A DNA stretch of 26,026 nt from CAZEAC01 sp964510065 (GTDB lineage Bacteria > Bdellovibrionota_C > UBA2361 > CAIXSY01): contig CAZEAC010000059.1 in the NCBI GenBank assembly GCA_964510065.1, forward strand, positions 1-26,026, written 5' to 3'. Positions 15,485-22,635 of this stretch are shown one piece after another. Under the pieces are notes generated by a model that saw nothing but the letters and a program-made list of their open reading frames with translations, did not search any database and was not told the DNA's origin. Made by a program: the position numbers and the translations under genes. Numbering within the stretch: position 1 is the first letter of the stretch; each line of letters opens with the position of its first letter.

Positions 15485-17386
15485 ATGCTTACTTCACGCC
15501 AAATTCGCGAACTGTATCATCAATTCTGGACCGAAGCGCCACGCAGCTGCAAAGTAGTGCCAAACATGTCGCTCGTACCGAATGTCGACTCGACACTGCT
15601 CTTTGTTAATTCGGGCATGTTTCCGTTGGCACCATATCTCGCCGGGCAGCAACATCCTCTCGGAAGAAGACTTTGCAATATTCAACGTTGTCTCCGCACC
15701 AATTACGACGAGATGCTCGAGATTGGCGATAATCGTCACACACTCATGTTTGAGATGCTCGGCGACTGGTCACTCGGAGACTTTACCAAGGAGCAGCAGA
15801 TTCCCTGGATTTTGGAATTCTGGGTCGAAAAATTGAAGCTCGATCCTCATCGGTTGTATGTTTCGGTGTTCGCAGGTGATGAAACTGCCCCACGTGATAC
15901 CCTTGCAATTGAACTTTGGCGCAAGGCCTTCCGAAAGTACGGAGTCGAAGCGGAATTTTCCGAGGACATTACTGCAGTGCCACCACTGACCGAGACTGGT
16001 AAGCCGTGGAAGTACCATATTTTTCCCTACAATAAAAAGAAGAACTGGTGGCAACGTGCGCAAGCTCCCGGTGAACTTGGCGGACCAACCTCTGAAATGT
16101 TCTACGACATGGGAACCGCCGAAATACCGCAAGCGAGTTACTTCATAAATGACGATTCAGGCCGATTTATTGAGATCGGCAACAACGTATTCATGGAATA
16201 TCGGCTCTCTCCGCAGATGACCTGGATACCACTCGAGCAAAAAAACATTGACTTCGGCGGTGGCTTCGAACGGGTCTGCATGATTGTACAGAACAAGTCG
16301 GACATCTTCGAAAGCGATATTTACTCACCGATTATCGATCGGCTCGTTACTTTGAGCGGACATCCTTATAAGAGTAACGGTGCTGAAAATGAATATACCG
16401 GCCCGTTTCGAGTTATCGCTGATCATGGCCGTGCCGCGACCTTCATCTTAGCCGATGGCGTAAGTCCGTCGAACAAAGACCAAGGGTACATTCTTCGCCG
16501 ATTCATTCGCCGCTTGGTGCGATTCGGTCGAAAGCTCGGACTTGAGGGCAACTTCACCGCGGATGTCGCCGGTATTGTCATTGATACGTTAGGCCACGCG
16601 TATACGCATCTAGAAGAAAATCGCGCATCGGTACTGCAAAAGATCGGCGACGAGGAGGCTGCATTCAATCTCACCCTCAACAAAGGCCTTCGCGAACTCT
16701 CCAAAATGCAGTCTCAGTTTGCGCCTGGAACAACGATCAATGGCGAGCAGGCCTTTTTCATATATGAGACATACGGATTCCCGCTCGAACTTACGCTTGA
16801 CGAGTTAAGGGTGAGCGACGCCGATGCGAACCGTATTACCCAGGAATTCCAGGGCGCCGAAAAAAAACATCGCGAGCTTTCACGAGCTGGCGCTGAACAA
16901 AAATTTAAAGGTGGACTTGCCGATCAGTCGCATGAGACCACCAAACTTCACACCGCCCATCATCTTATGTTGGCGGCGATGCAGAAATTAGTTGACCCGA
17001 ATATTAGGCAGAAAGGCAGCAACATTACCGCCGAACGCTTGCGCATGGACTTTAATCTTGATCGTAAGATGACCGAGTCCGAAGTAAAGGCCGTCGAAGA
17101 TCTGGTTAATAAAACCATCGAACAGAGCCTGCCGGTGGCGCGAGTTGAGATGCCGCGACAGGAAGCCGAGTCAATTGGTGCGCAGATGGAATTCGGTGCA
17201 AAATATCCCGACCTTGTGAGCGTGTACTTTGTTGGCTCGCGTACCGATTGGTATTCGGCGGAATTTTGCGGCGGCCCGCATTCTACCAATACAAAGGAGC
17301 TTTCCGAAGGTGGCAAGCGCTTTAAGATCCTAAAACAGGAAAATGTCGGTGCTGGGATTAAGCGAGTCAAAGCCGCGCTGGTGTAA
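15485..17386 (+). CDS. alaS: Alanyl-tRNA synthetase, short form lacking the C-terminal domain
   Basis: Starting at ATG 15485 it has 633 residues, against about 860-880 for most bacterial AlaRS. The catalytic half is complete in outline: RQIRELYHQFW, LFVNSGMFPL, QRCLRTNYDEM, FEMLGDWSLGDF, MEYRL and DFGGGFERV. The editing domain keeps its zinc ligands: HTAHH near residues 499-503 (HxxxH) and CGGPH (CxxxH). The protein ends at IKRVKAALV, right after the editing domain, so the C-Ala (DHHA1) domain is absent by design rather than by frameshift. Short AlaRS with this ending and with the motif style FEMLG-WSLGD-F and KKNWW are, as far as I know, typical of Patescibacteria. It should charge tRNA-Ala and clear Ser/Gly mischarging. 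Transfer from a Patescibacterium is an inference. Confidence 0.93.
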   Translation: MLTSRQIRELYHQFWTEAPRSCKVVPNMSLVPNVDSTLLFVNSGMFPLAPYLAGQQHPLGRRLCNIQRCLRTNYDEMLEIGDNRHTLMFEMLGDWSLGDFTKEQQIPWILEFWVEKLKLDPHRLYVSVFAGDETAPRDTLAIELWRKAFRKYGVEAEFSEDITAVPPLTETGKPWKYHIFPYNKKKNWWQRAQAPGELGGPTSEMFYDMGTAEIPQASYFINDDSGRFIEIGNNVFMEYRLSPQMTWIPLEQKNIDFGGGFERVCMIVQNKSDIFESDIYSPIIDRLVTLSGHPYKSNGAENEYTGPFRVIADHGRAATFILADGVSPSNKDQGYILRRFIRRLVRFGRKLGLEGNFTADVAGIVIDTLGHAYTHLEENRASVLQKIGDEEAAFNLTLNKGLRELSKMQSQFAPGTTINGEQAFFIYETYGFPLELTLDELRVSDADANRITQEFQGAEKKHRELSRAGAEQKFKGGLADQSHETTKLHTAHHLMLAAMQKLVDPNIRQKGSNITAERLRMDFNLDRKMTESEVKAVEDLVNKTIEQSLPVARVEMPRQEAESIGAQMEFGAKYPDLVSVYFVGSRTDWYSAEFCGGPHSTNTKELSEGGKRFKILKQENVGAGIKRVKAALV

Positions 17387-17426
17387 ACCTGCTTAAGAAT
17401 CGGCCGACCGTAAACCTGCGATACAA

Positions 17427-17438
17427 ACAGATATCTGT
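17427..17438. promoter_or_regulatory. Perfect 12-bp palindrome, possible operator
   Basis: ACAGATATCTGT is a perfect inverted repeat in the 170-bp gap between alaS and the unknown 619-residue gene. The gap also contains GTAAACCTGC twice (17383-17392, overlapping the alaS stop, and 17410-17419). Such a site could bind a dimeric regulator, but no regulator can be named. Confidence 0.2.
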
Positions 17439-17556
17439 AATATTTCCAGGCTATTACCAAAACATCGCCTACATGCTCGCGCCTCTAGCTTAGTTGGCAA
17501 TTCGCAAATCTATCTTAGTTTTCGAGATCTGGTAAAACAGTAGGCCGAGTATTTGC

Positions 17557-19416
17557 ATGGCTATGGGCATACACATTATCAGGGGTAAGGCTGCGTATTT
17601 GCAGGCGCGTCAGCTCATGGACGGTGCGCGGGCAACTGCACGCGCGATAAGCCACACCTGGGACAGCGCGGCCAGCGAACTCAGTATCCGTACGGTCTCG
17701 CAGGTAATCGCCAAGATTCAGGATAAATTTCCACCTGAAAACCGCAGTAACGAAGAAATTGCAGGTGTCATAGCCAAACTACTTAAGTGTCCGTGGGTAG
17801 ATCTGCCTAACACATTGATCGCAATTCAGGAATCTTCCGAGTCTGCTACCAATGCCGAGGTACAGAGTGCCTGGAGCAAATTTTTGCGGACAGTAAAGCA
17901 GGGAATTGCCTGGAGCACCGAGGCCTACTCTGATCCTATAATTCAAAAGCTACTGCGCTCGCACGAATCGTTTGTCATTCCGGAGCTGAGAGATTCACCT
18001 TCGCAAGAGAGCATTCCGAAGGCACTCGATATTGAACGACTCTCTTTTGAAAAGCTTAGTCGTAAAATAAGCCTCGCGTTTAGCGCTCTTCGAGACTTCT
18101 CGATTGGAAGCGATATTACCGTCGAGCTTGGCTCGCTTCAGAATAAACTTCTTCACAGGAATGCATTTAAGGGAGCACATGCTGCCACTTTCTTAGCTGT
18201 TGCATTTTGCTTCACTTTTATCGAATCCGAACAGGAGCAGACGAAGGATGCTTCTGACCACGAATGGATCGTCGAGGCAGCGAAGAAGCTAGGCAGAGTT
18301 GTCGACACGCTGTGTGCCATTCGCTCTGATGAGGTGCGAGAACTGATTCAGCTCCCCGAACTTCGTGAAGAACTCGAATTTGATCTGCTTGATCGGTTGT
18401 TCAAGCTCGCGTCGAAGCTCGAAGAAGTACAAGCTCGCGGAAGACTTCGCGGTGTCGCTCAACACGTTCCTTTGCTGTTCAAAGCAGAAAGAATTCCTTT
18501 TCTAGAAGATCTCGCCACTAAACCATGGCTTCTGGATCTTAGAATACGAGTAAAACCGAACTTAAGTCCTTCGGCCTTCCTTAAATTTTTGCGCGAAGAT
18601 TCCGAAAAGATCGTTCCCGGGTGCGCTGAAGTTCAGGGGCAATATCTTTCTCGTTGTGCGGAGGTTCCAGGGCTTCTTCCGCTGGTGAGCTGGGCTTTGC
18701 ATAATCGTAGCCGATTGCTTCGCGATGAAAACCTTGCTTCGGTGCGAGATAGATTTTTTAACACACAACAGCCTCCCGGTGCGGCGCATGTTCTGGCGGC
18801 AGCTCACGAGAAATATTTATCGTGTGGCGATGACGTCAGAGCGACAGTACTCACTCGACTTATCGAGGAGAGACTCAATACTGAACAGGCAGCTTTCGCG
18901 ATTAAACGGCTTGACGCTACAACCGATCCATCAGCACTTGCGCTTGAGACGGTAGCGGCAAGCGCCGTTCGCGCGGCGCTTTTAGCCCCTCCGCAAAGCG
19001 TGCCCACTCCAAAACTTGCGGCAACAGACTGCGCTACCGCAGTAAAGCTTCCTCGCCAGGATCGAAGGAGCCTCTTTCTTGATTGGGTCGCGCAGCAGGG
19101 CGGCAGCTGCGCAGCGATCGACGACGCACTTAAGAAGCTAGCTCCTGATATTCAGAACCGGGTACTTACCTGGTGGAATGACTCGACAATGGATAGCAAG
19201 GCATTACTTGCGATAGAAGAGCTAAGTAAAGCGATCACGAAATGGAACGGCAAGCCCGCATTTTTGGGGATCTTAAACAATCGCCAAATGTTCGGAGCAC
19301 TTATGAGCGCTCTCGAAGTGGGCGGGCACGATCTTCTGATGCAACTCGCTCCGCTACTCGATGGCAATGGCAATGCGTTTGCCGCCGTTCGCGAAGTGCT
19401 GTTAGAGTCTCACTAG
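17557..19416 (+). CDS. Unknown large helical protein
   Basis: The 619-residue protein has no family I recognise, no signal peptide and only one mildly hydrophobic stretch (AATFLAVAFCFTFI, about residues 208-221), which may be buried helix rather than a membrane span. The chain reads as an all-helical protein with repeated Leu/Ala heptad-like segments (LFKLASKLEEVQARGRL, IEERLNTEQAAFAIKRL), perhaps a helical repeat solenoid. A second ATG two codons in (17563) is an equal start. The last codons (CACTAG) lie inside a 16-bp direct repeat that recurs at 19551-19566, so the present C-terminus may have been set by insertion of the repeat element downstream. In length and composition it recalls the unknown protein at 4294, but I see no shared motif. 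Confidence 0.6.
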   Translation: MAMGIHIIRGKAAYLQARQLMDGARATARAISHTWDSAASELSIRTVSQVIAKIQDKFPPENRSNEEIAGVIAKLLKCPWVDLPNTLIAIQESSESATNAEVQSAWSKFLRTVKQGIAWSTEAYSDPIIQKLLRSHESFVIPELRDSPSQESIPKALDIERLSFEKLSRKISLAFSALRDFSIGSDITVELGSLQNKLLHRNAFKGAHAATFLAVAFCFTFIESEQEQTKDASDHEWIVEAAKKLGRVVDTLCAIRSDEVRELIQLPELREELEFDLLDRLFKLASKLEEVQARGRLRGVAQHVPLLFKAERIPFLEDLATKPWLLDLRIRVKPNLSPSAFLKFLREDSEKIVPGCAEVQGQYLSRCAEVPGLLPLVSWALHNRSRLLRDENLASVRDRFFNTQQPPGAAHVLAAAHEKYLSCGDDVRATVLTRLIEERLNTEQAAFAIKRLDATTDPSALALETVAASAVRAALLAPPQSVPTPKLAATDCATAVKLPRQDRRSLFLDWVAQQGGSCAAIDDALKKLAPDIQNRVLTWWNDSTMDSKALLAIEELSKAITKWNGKPAFLGILNNRQMFGALMSALEVGGHDLLMQLAPLLDGNGNAFAAVREVLLESH

Positions 19417-19426
19417 TACTCTGGAA
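19411..19426 (+). repeat. Direct repeat flanking hairpin element, copy 1
   Basis: CACTAGTACTCTGGAA occurs here and, identically, at 19551-19566. This copy contains the TAG stop codon of the upstream gene (19414-19416). Confidence 0.8.
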
Positions 19427-19436
19427 CATAAGTTTT

Positions 19437-19535
19437 CCGACTCTTCTCCCCTCTGTGCTCTCCGTGACTCTGTGGTTTTTTTTAAGAAAAATAAACCACA
19501 GAGTCACAGAGATGGGGGCGAGGGAAGGAAAGGTT
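19437..19535. repeat. CACAGAG-type hairpin repeat, first unit
   Basis: The core arms are 19460-19478 (CTCCGTGACTCTGTGGTTT) and 19493-19511, the reverse complement with one mismatch, separated by an A/T-rich loop. Left extension CTCTGTG and right extension with GGGGGCGAGGG are part of the unit. Hairpin repeats built on CTCTGTG/CACAGAG are known as dispersed elements in many environmental bacterial genomes. It lies between converging genes and could stop transcription both ways. Confidence 0.8.
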
Positions 19536-19550
19536 ACTTTGGTTACAGTG

Positions 19551-19566
19551 CACTAGTACTCTGGAA
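19551..19566 (+). repeat. Direct repeat flanking hairpin element, copy 2
   Basis: Second identical copy of CACTAGTACTCTGGAA, located between the two hairpin units, 140 bases from the first copy start to start. Confidence 0.8.
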
Positions 19567-19587
19567 ACAAAATAACTTATCCTTCCT

Positions 19588-19695
19588 CTCGGTCCTCACT
19601 CGGTGATCTCTGTGCCTCTGTGGTTTATTTTGCTTTCAAGAAACCACAGAGGCACGGAGAGCACAGAGATTACGAGAATCGGAAAACTTTTGTTA
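19588..19695. repeat. CACAGAG-type hairpin repeat, second unit
   Basis: Arms at 19608-19626 (CTCTGTGCCTCTGTGGTTT) and 19641-19659, reverse complementary with one mismatch. The right flank (ending GAATCGGAAAACTTT) is the inverse of the left flank of the first unit (AGTTTTCCGACTC at 19431-19443), so the pair of units is itself an inverted repeat of about 265 bases. An eroded relative is at 11851-11925. Confidence 0.8.
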
Positions 19696-19702
19696 CATCT
19701 TA

Positions 19703-21619
19703 CTAAAGATGAGTTACGATTAAGTCCACGCATTCGGCCGGGCTGAGTTTCGAACTATCTATAGTTATCTCCGGAGAAAGTGGCTCCTCGTAAGGCGCAC
19801 TCACTCCCGTGAACTCTTTAAGCTCACCGACGCGCGCTTTCTTATACAGCCCATGCGGATCGCGTTTTTCACATACTTCCAAAGGAGTGGCCAGGTAAAT
19901 CTCCAAAAAGCTTTCATCTCCAATAATCTGCCGCGCATTTTCACGATCGGCTCGATACGGTGAAATAAAGGAGCAGATTACACTGATACCAGCGTCATTA
20001 AGTAGCTTCGCGACTTCGGCGACTCGTCGAATATTCTCGGTGCGATCGTCTTTCGAGAAACCAAGATCGCGGTTCAGTCCAAAGCGAAGATTATCACCAT
20101 CAAGGCGGTATACTGGCCTTTTGTCTCTAAACAGACGCTCTTCGAGAAGCTTCGCCACCGTTGACTTCCCAGAACCCGAAAGTCCTGTCATCCAGAAAGT
20201 TTGTGCCTTTGCATCAAAGAGCTGTTCACGATCCTTTCGAGAAATTGCTCCCTCTTCGCGATGCAACTCACGGCGAGAAAGTTCAAACTCGTCTTTTCCT
20301 GATTGCCCGATTCGATCAAGCGCCATGCCAACCCCGACAGTGCGAAAGTCTTCGCTATCGACAATCACAAAACTTCCCGTGTTGCGGTTGCGACTGTAGG
20401 AATCCACGAAAATTGGAGCACGCATCTTGAACGAGACTCGCCCAATCTCATTTAATGCAAGTTCGGCAGCCGGCATTCTGCTGAGTGTATTTACATCAAC
20501 GCGATAATCAATTTGTGAAATAGCTGCGCGAGATTCTCGCGACGTATGCAAAATGAGATATTCCTTTCGCCGATCCATCGGCGTTTCAGACATCCACACC
20601 ACCAGCGCGTCGACGTCTGTTCGCGCCTTGGGATAGTTTCGCGGCCGCACTAACATATCCCCGCGCGAGATATCGATTTCATCTTCAAGCGAAATCGCGA
20701 CCGACATTGGTGCCCATGCCACTTCGAGCTTGCCCGACCCCAACCCGCCTTCGAAGCAGTCAATCGAGCGAATCCGGCTGCGCTTCTGTGACGGCATTAC
20801 CATCACTTCCTCGCCGACGCGAATCGAGCCCGACTGCAGCTGCCCCGCGTAGCCACGATAATTTTGGTGCGGACGAATCACATATTGTACGGGGAATCTG
20901 AAATCGACCTGGTTACGATCGGAACCGATGTAAACGTTCTCCAGGTACTGCATTACCGTTTCGCCATGGTACCAAGCCATGTGCTTGCTTGGCTCGACCA
21001 CGTTGTCGCCATGAAGCGCGGCAACGGGGATAAACCGAAGATCCTTAATACCGAGCTTAACCGCGAATTCCGAAAAATCAGCGACTATTTTCTCAAAAAC
21101 TTCTTTCGAATATTCCACCAAGTCCATTTTATTGACCGTGACAAGAAGTCGCGGCACGCCAAGGAGCGAGGCGATAAAAGAGTGTCTCCTGGTTTGCGCA
21201 ACAACACCCTTTCGCGCGTCAATAAGTACGATGGTCACATCAGCCGTCGAAGCGCCTGTCGCCATGTTGCGAGTGTATTGCTCATGCCCGGGAGTATCGG
21301 CAAGTATAAAGCGGCGCTTTGGCGTTGAGAAATAACGGTAGGCAACATCGATAGTAATCCCCTGCTCCCGTTCGGCGCGAAGGCCGTCAGTAAGCAACGC
21401 GAGCGACAGTGCCCCTTCGCTGGCCGGTGTGGCCTTTTCAATCGCGCTCAGATGGTCGTCATATATATTCTTGGAATCAAAAAGTAGCCGACCAATCAAA
21501 GTCGACTTCCCATCATCAACACTCCCCGCAGTTGAAAAACGCAAGACCGTGCTCTCCCTCGCCTGATCAATCAGCGCTTGGAAATCTGCCTGAGACGCCT
21601 GTTGCAGCACACTTTCCAT
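19703..21619 (-). CDS. cysNC: Bifunctional sulfate adenylyltransferase subunit 1 / adenylylsulfate kinase
   Basis: The 638-residue protein joins two enzymes. The N-terminal GTPase (CysN) couples GTP hydrolysis to APS synthesis: GSVDDGKST at about 32-40, DTPGHEQYTRNM and NKMD are the G1, G3 and G4 motifs, with a conserved effector segment GITIDVAYRYF; translation-factor-like beta barrels follow. The C-terminal APS kinase (CysC) phosphorylates APS to PAPS: P-loop GLSGSGKST at about 479-487, LDGDNLRFGLN, and FISPYRADR at about 553. Both halves look intact and the length is normal for CysNC/NodQ-type fusions. Its ATG overlaps the cysD stop by one base (TAATG), so the two are translated together and form the heteromeric enzyme. 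The gene converges on the repeat-filled gap at 19417-19702. Confidence 0.96.
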   Translation of the reverse strand: MESVLQQASQADFQALIDQARESTVLRFSTAGSVDDGKSTLIGRLLFDSKNIYDDHLSAIEKATPASEGALSLALLTDGLRAEREQGITIDVAYRYFSTPKRRFILADTPGHEQYTRNMATGASTADVTIVLIDARKGVVAQTRRHSFIASLLGVPRLLVTVNKMDLVEYSKEVFEKIVADFSEFAVKLGIKDLRFIPVAALHGDNVVEPSKHMAWYHGETVMQYLENVYIGSDRNQVDFRFPVQYVIRPHQNYRGYAGQLQSGSIRVGEEVMVMPSQKRSRIRSIDCFEGGLGSGKLEVAWAPMSVAISLEDEIDISRGDMLVRPRNYPKARTDVDALVVWMSETPMDRRKEYLILHTSRESRAAISQIDYRVDVNTLSRMPAAELALNEIGRVSFKMRAPIFVDSYSRNRNTGSFVIVDSEDFRTVGVGMALDRIGQSGKDEFELSRRELHREEGAISRKDREQLFDAKAQTFWMTGLSGSGKSTVAKLLEERLFRDKRPVYRLDGDNLRFGLNRDLGFSKDDRTENIRRVAEVAKLLNDAGISVICSFISPYRADRENARQIIGDESFLEIYLATPLEVCEKRDPHGLYKKARVGELKEFTGVSAPYEEPLSPEITIDSSKLSPAECVDLIVTHL

Positions 21620-22530
21620 TAGAAATACCCCTCGCGCTTCTTTTTCTCCATCGATCCTTCGCCATCATGATCGATTATCCGCGTCGCCCGTTCGGAAGTG
21701 CGAACCGCCATAATTTCACGAATAATTCCCTCGATGTCTTTCGCATTGGAGCGAACGGCGCCCGTGCAAGGAATACAGCCGAGCGATCGGAAACGACATT
21801 CAATCTCCTCGGCTTTTTCGGACGTCGCGAAGCGTGCTCCATCGCGAACTGGAATCAGTTGATCACCACGTCGTACCACTGGCCGTCTTTCGCTGTAGTA
21901 AAGAGGCACAATGTCGATCTTCTCGAAATAGATGTAGAGCCAGATATCAAGCTCGGTCCAGTTTGAAAGGGGGAAAACGCGGATTGATTCACCCTTGCGA
22001 ATCTTTCCGTTGTAGAGATTCCAGAGTTCAGGCCGCTGATTTCGCGGATCCCACTGTCCGAAGCTATCGCGAAACGAGAAGACACGCTCTTTGGCCCTAG
22101 ATTTTTCTTCGTCTCGGCGCGCGCCGCCAATCGCCGCATCAAAATTACCCTCATTGAGCGCATCGAGCAACGCCTGCGTTTTCAGTAGGCCGCAACATCG
22201 CTGCGTCCCAAGATCGAAGGGATTTGTCTCCCTGGCGATCGCCGCTTCGTTTCGATGCACTATTAGTTTCGCGCTAAGTTTCTCCGCCATTTGATCACGG
22301 AAGGCATACATCTCCTTAAATTTATAGCCGGTATCAACATGCAAGAGAGGAAAAGGAATCTTCGCCGGATAAAACGCCTTCTGTGCCAAGCGAAGCAATA
22401 CCGAAGAATCTTTCCCTACAGAGTAGAGCAGCACCGGACGCTCAAATTGCGCGGCAACTTCGCGAAATATATGGATGCTTTCAGCTTCCAGATACTGTAG
22501 ACAGGTGAGTGTATGGGCCCCTGGTGACAT
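21619..22530 (-). CDS. cysD: Sulfate adenylyltransferase subunit 2
   Basis: The 303-residue protein is the adenylating subunit of ATP sulfurylase, making APS from ATP and sulfate with CysN. It has the PP-loop YSVGKDSSVLLRLAQKAFYP, HVDTGYKF, the conserved RRDEEKSRAKER segment, DPRNQRPELWNLYNG, FPLSNWTELDIW and, near the end, LGCIPCTGAV. Length matches the family (about 300). The N-terminus HTLTCLQYLEAESIHIFREV aligns with CysD, supporting the ATG at 22530 although no Shine-Dalgarno sequence is seen. It is the first gene of the cysD-cysNC operon and is divergent from the third beta-helix gene across 105 bases. Confidence 0.96.
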   Translation of the reverse strand: MSPGAHTLTCLQYLEAESIHIFREVAAQFERPVLLYSVGKDSSVLLRLAQKAFYPAKIPFPLLHVDTGYKFKEMYAFRDQMAEKLSAKLIVHRNEAAIARETNPFDLGTQRCCGLLKTQALLDALNEGNFDAAIGGARRDEEKSRAKERVFSFRDSFGQWDPRNQRPELWNLYNGKIRKGESIRVFPLSNWTELDIWLYIYFEKIDIVPLYYSERRPVVRRGDQLIPVRDGARFATSEKAEEIECRFRSLGCIPCTGAVRSNAKDIEGIIREIMAVRTSERATRIIDHDGEGSMEKKKREGYF

Positions 22531-22635
22531 AGGTGGGCTATGTTAAATCCGATGCTTTGCCGCGTCAATGTGAGGGTAAAAACGGCTTATCAAAAACGAT
22601 TGCTTTAGCCTCTCCATCAATATTATGAACTACCC

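Noticed and set aside
17478..17550. tRNA-like sequence (CTCTAGCTTAGTTGGC) in the gap after alaS
   Set aside because: It resembles a tRNA D-arm, but no D-stem partner, anticodon arm or TTCGA-type T-loop with a matching acceptor stem can be built from the following bases.
20864..21328. 154-residue plus-strand open frame inside cysNC
   Set aside because: It is antisense to the conserved CysN GTPase domain and has no start signal or recognisable content; the other long frames opposite cysD, the ABC ATPase and the 4294 gene are shadows for the same reason.
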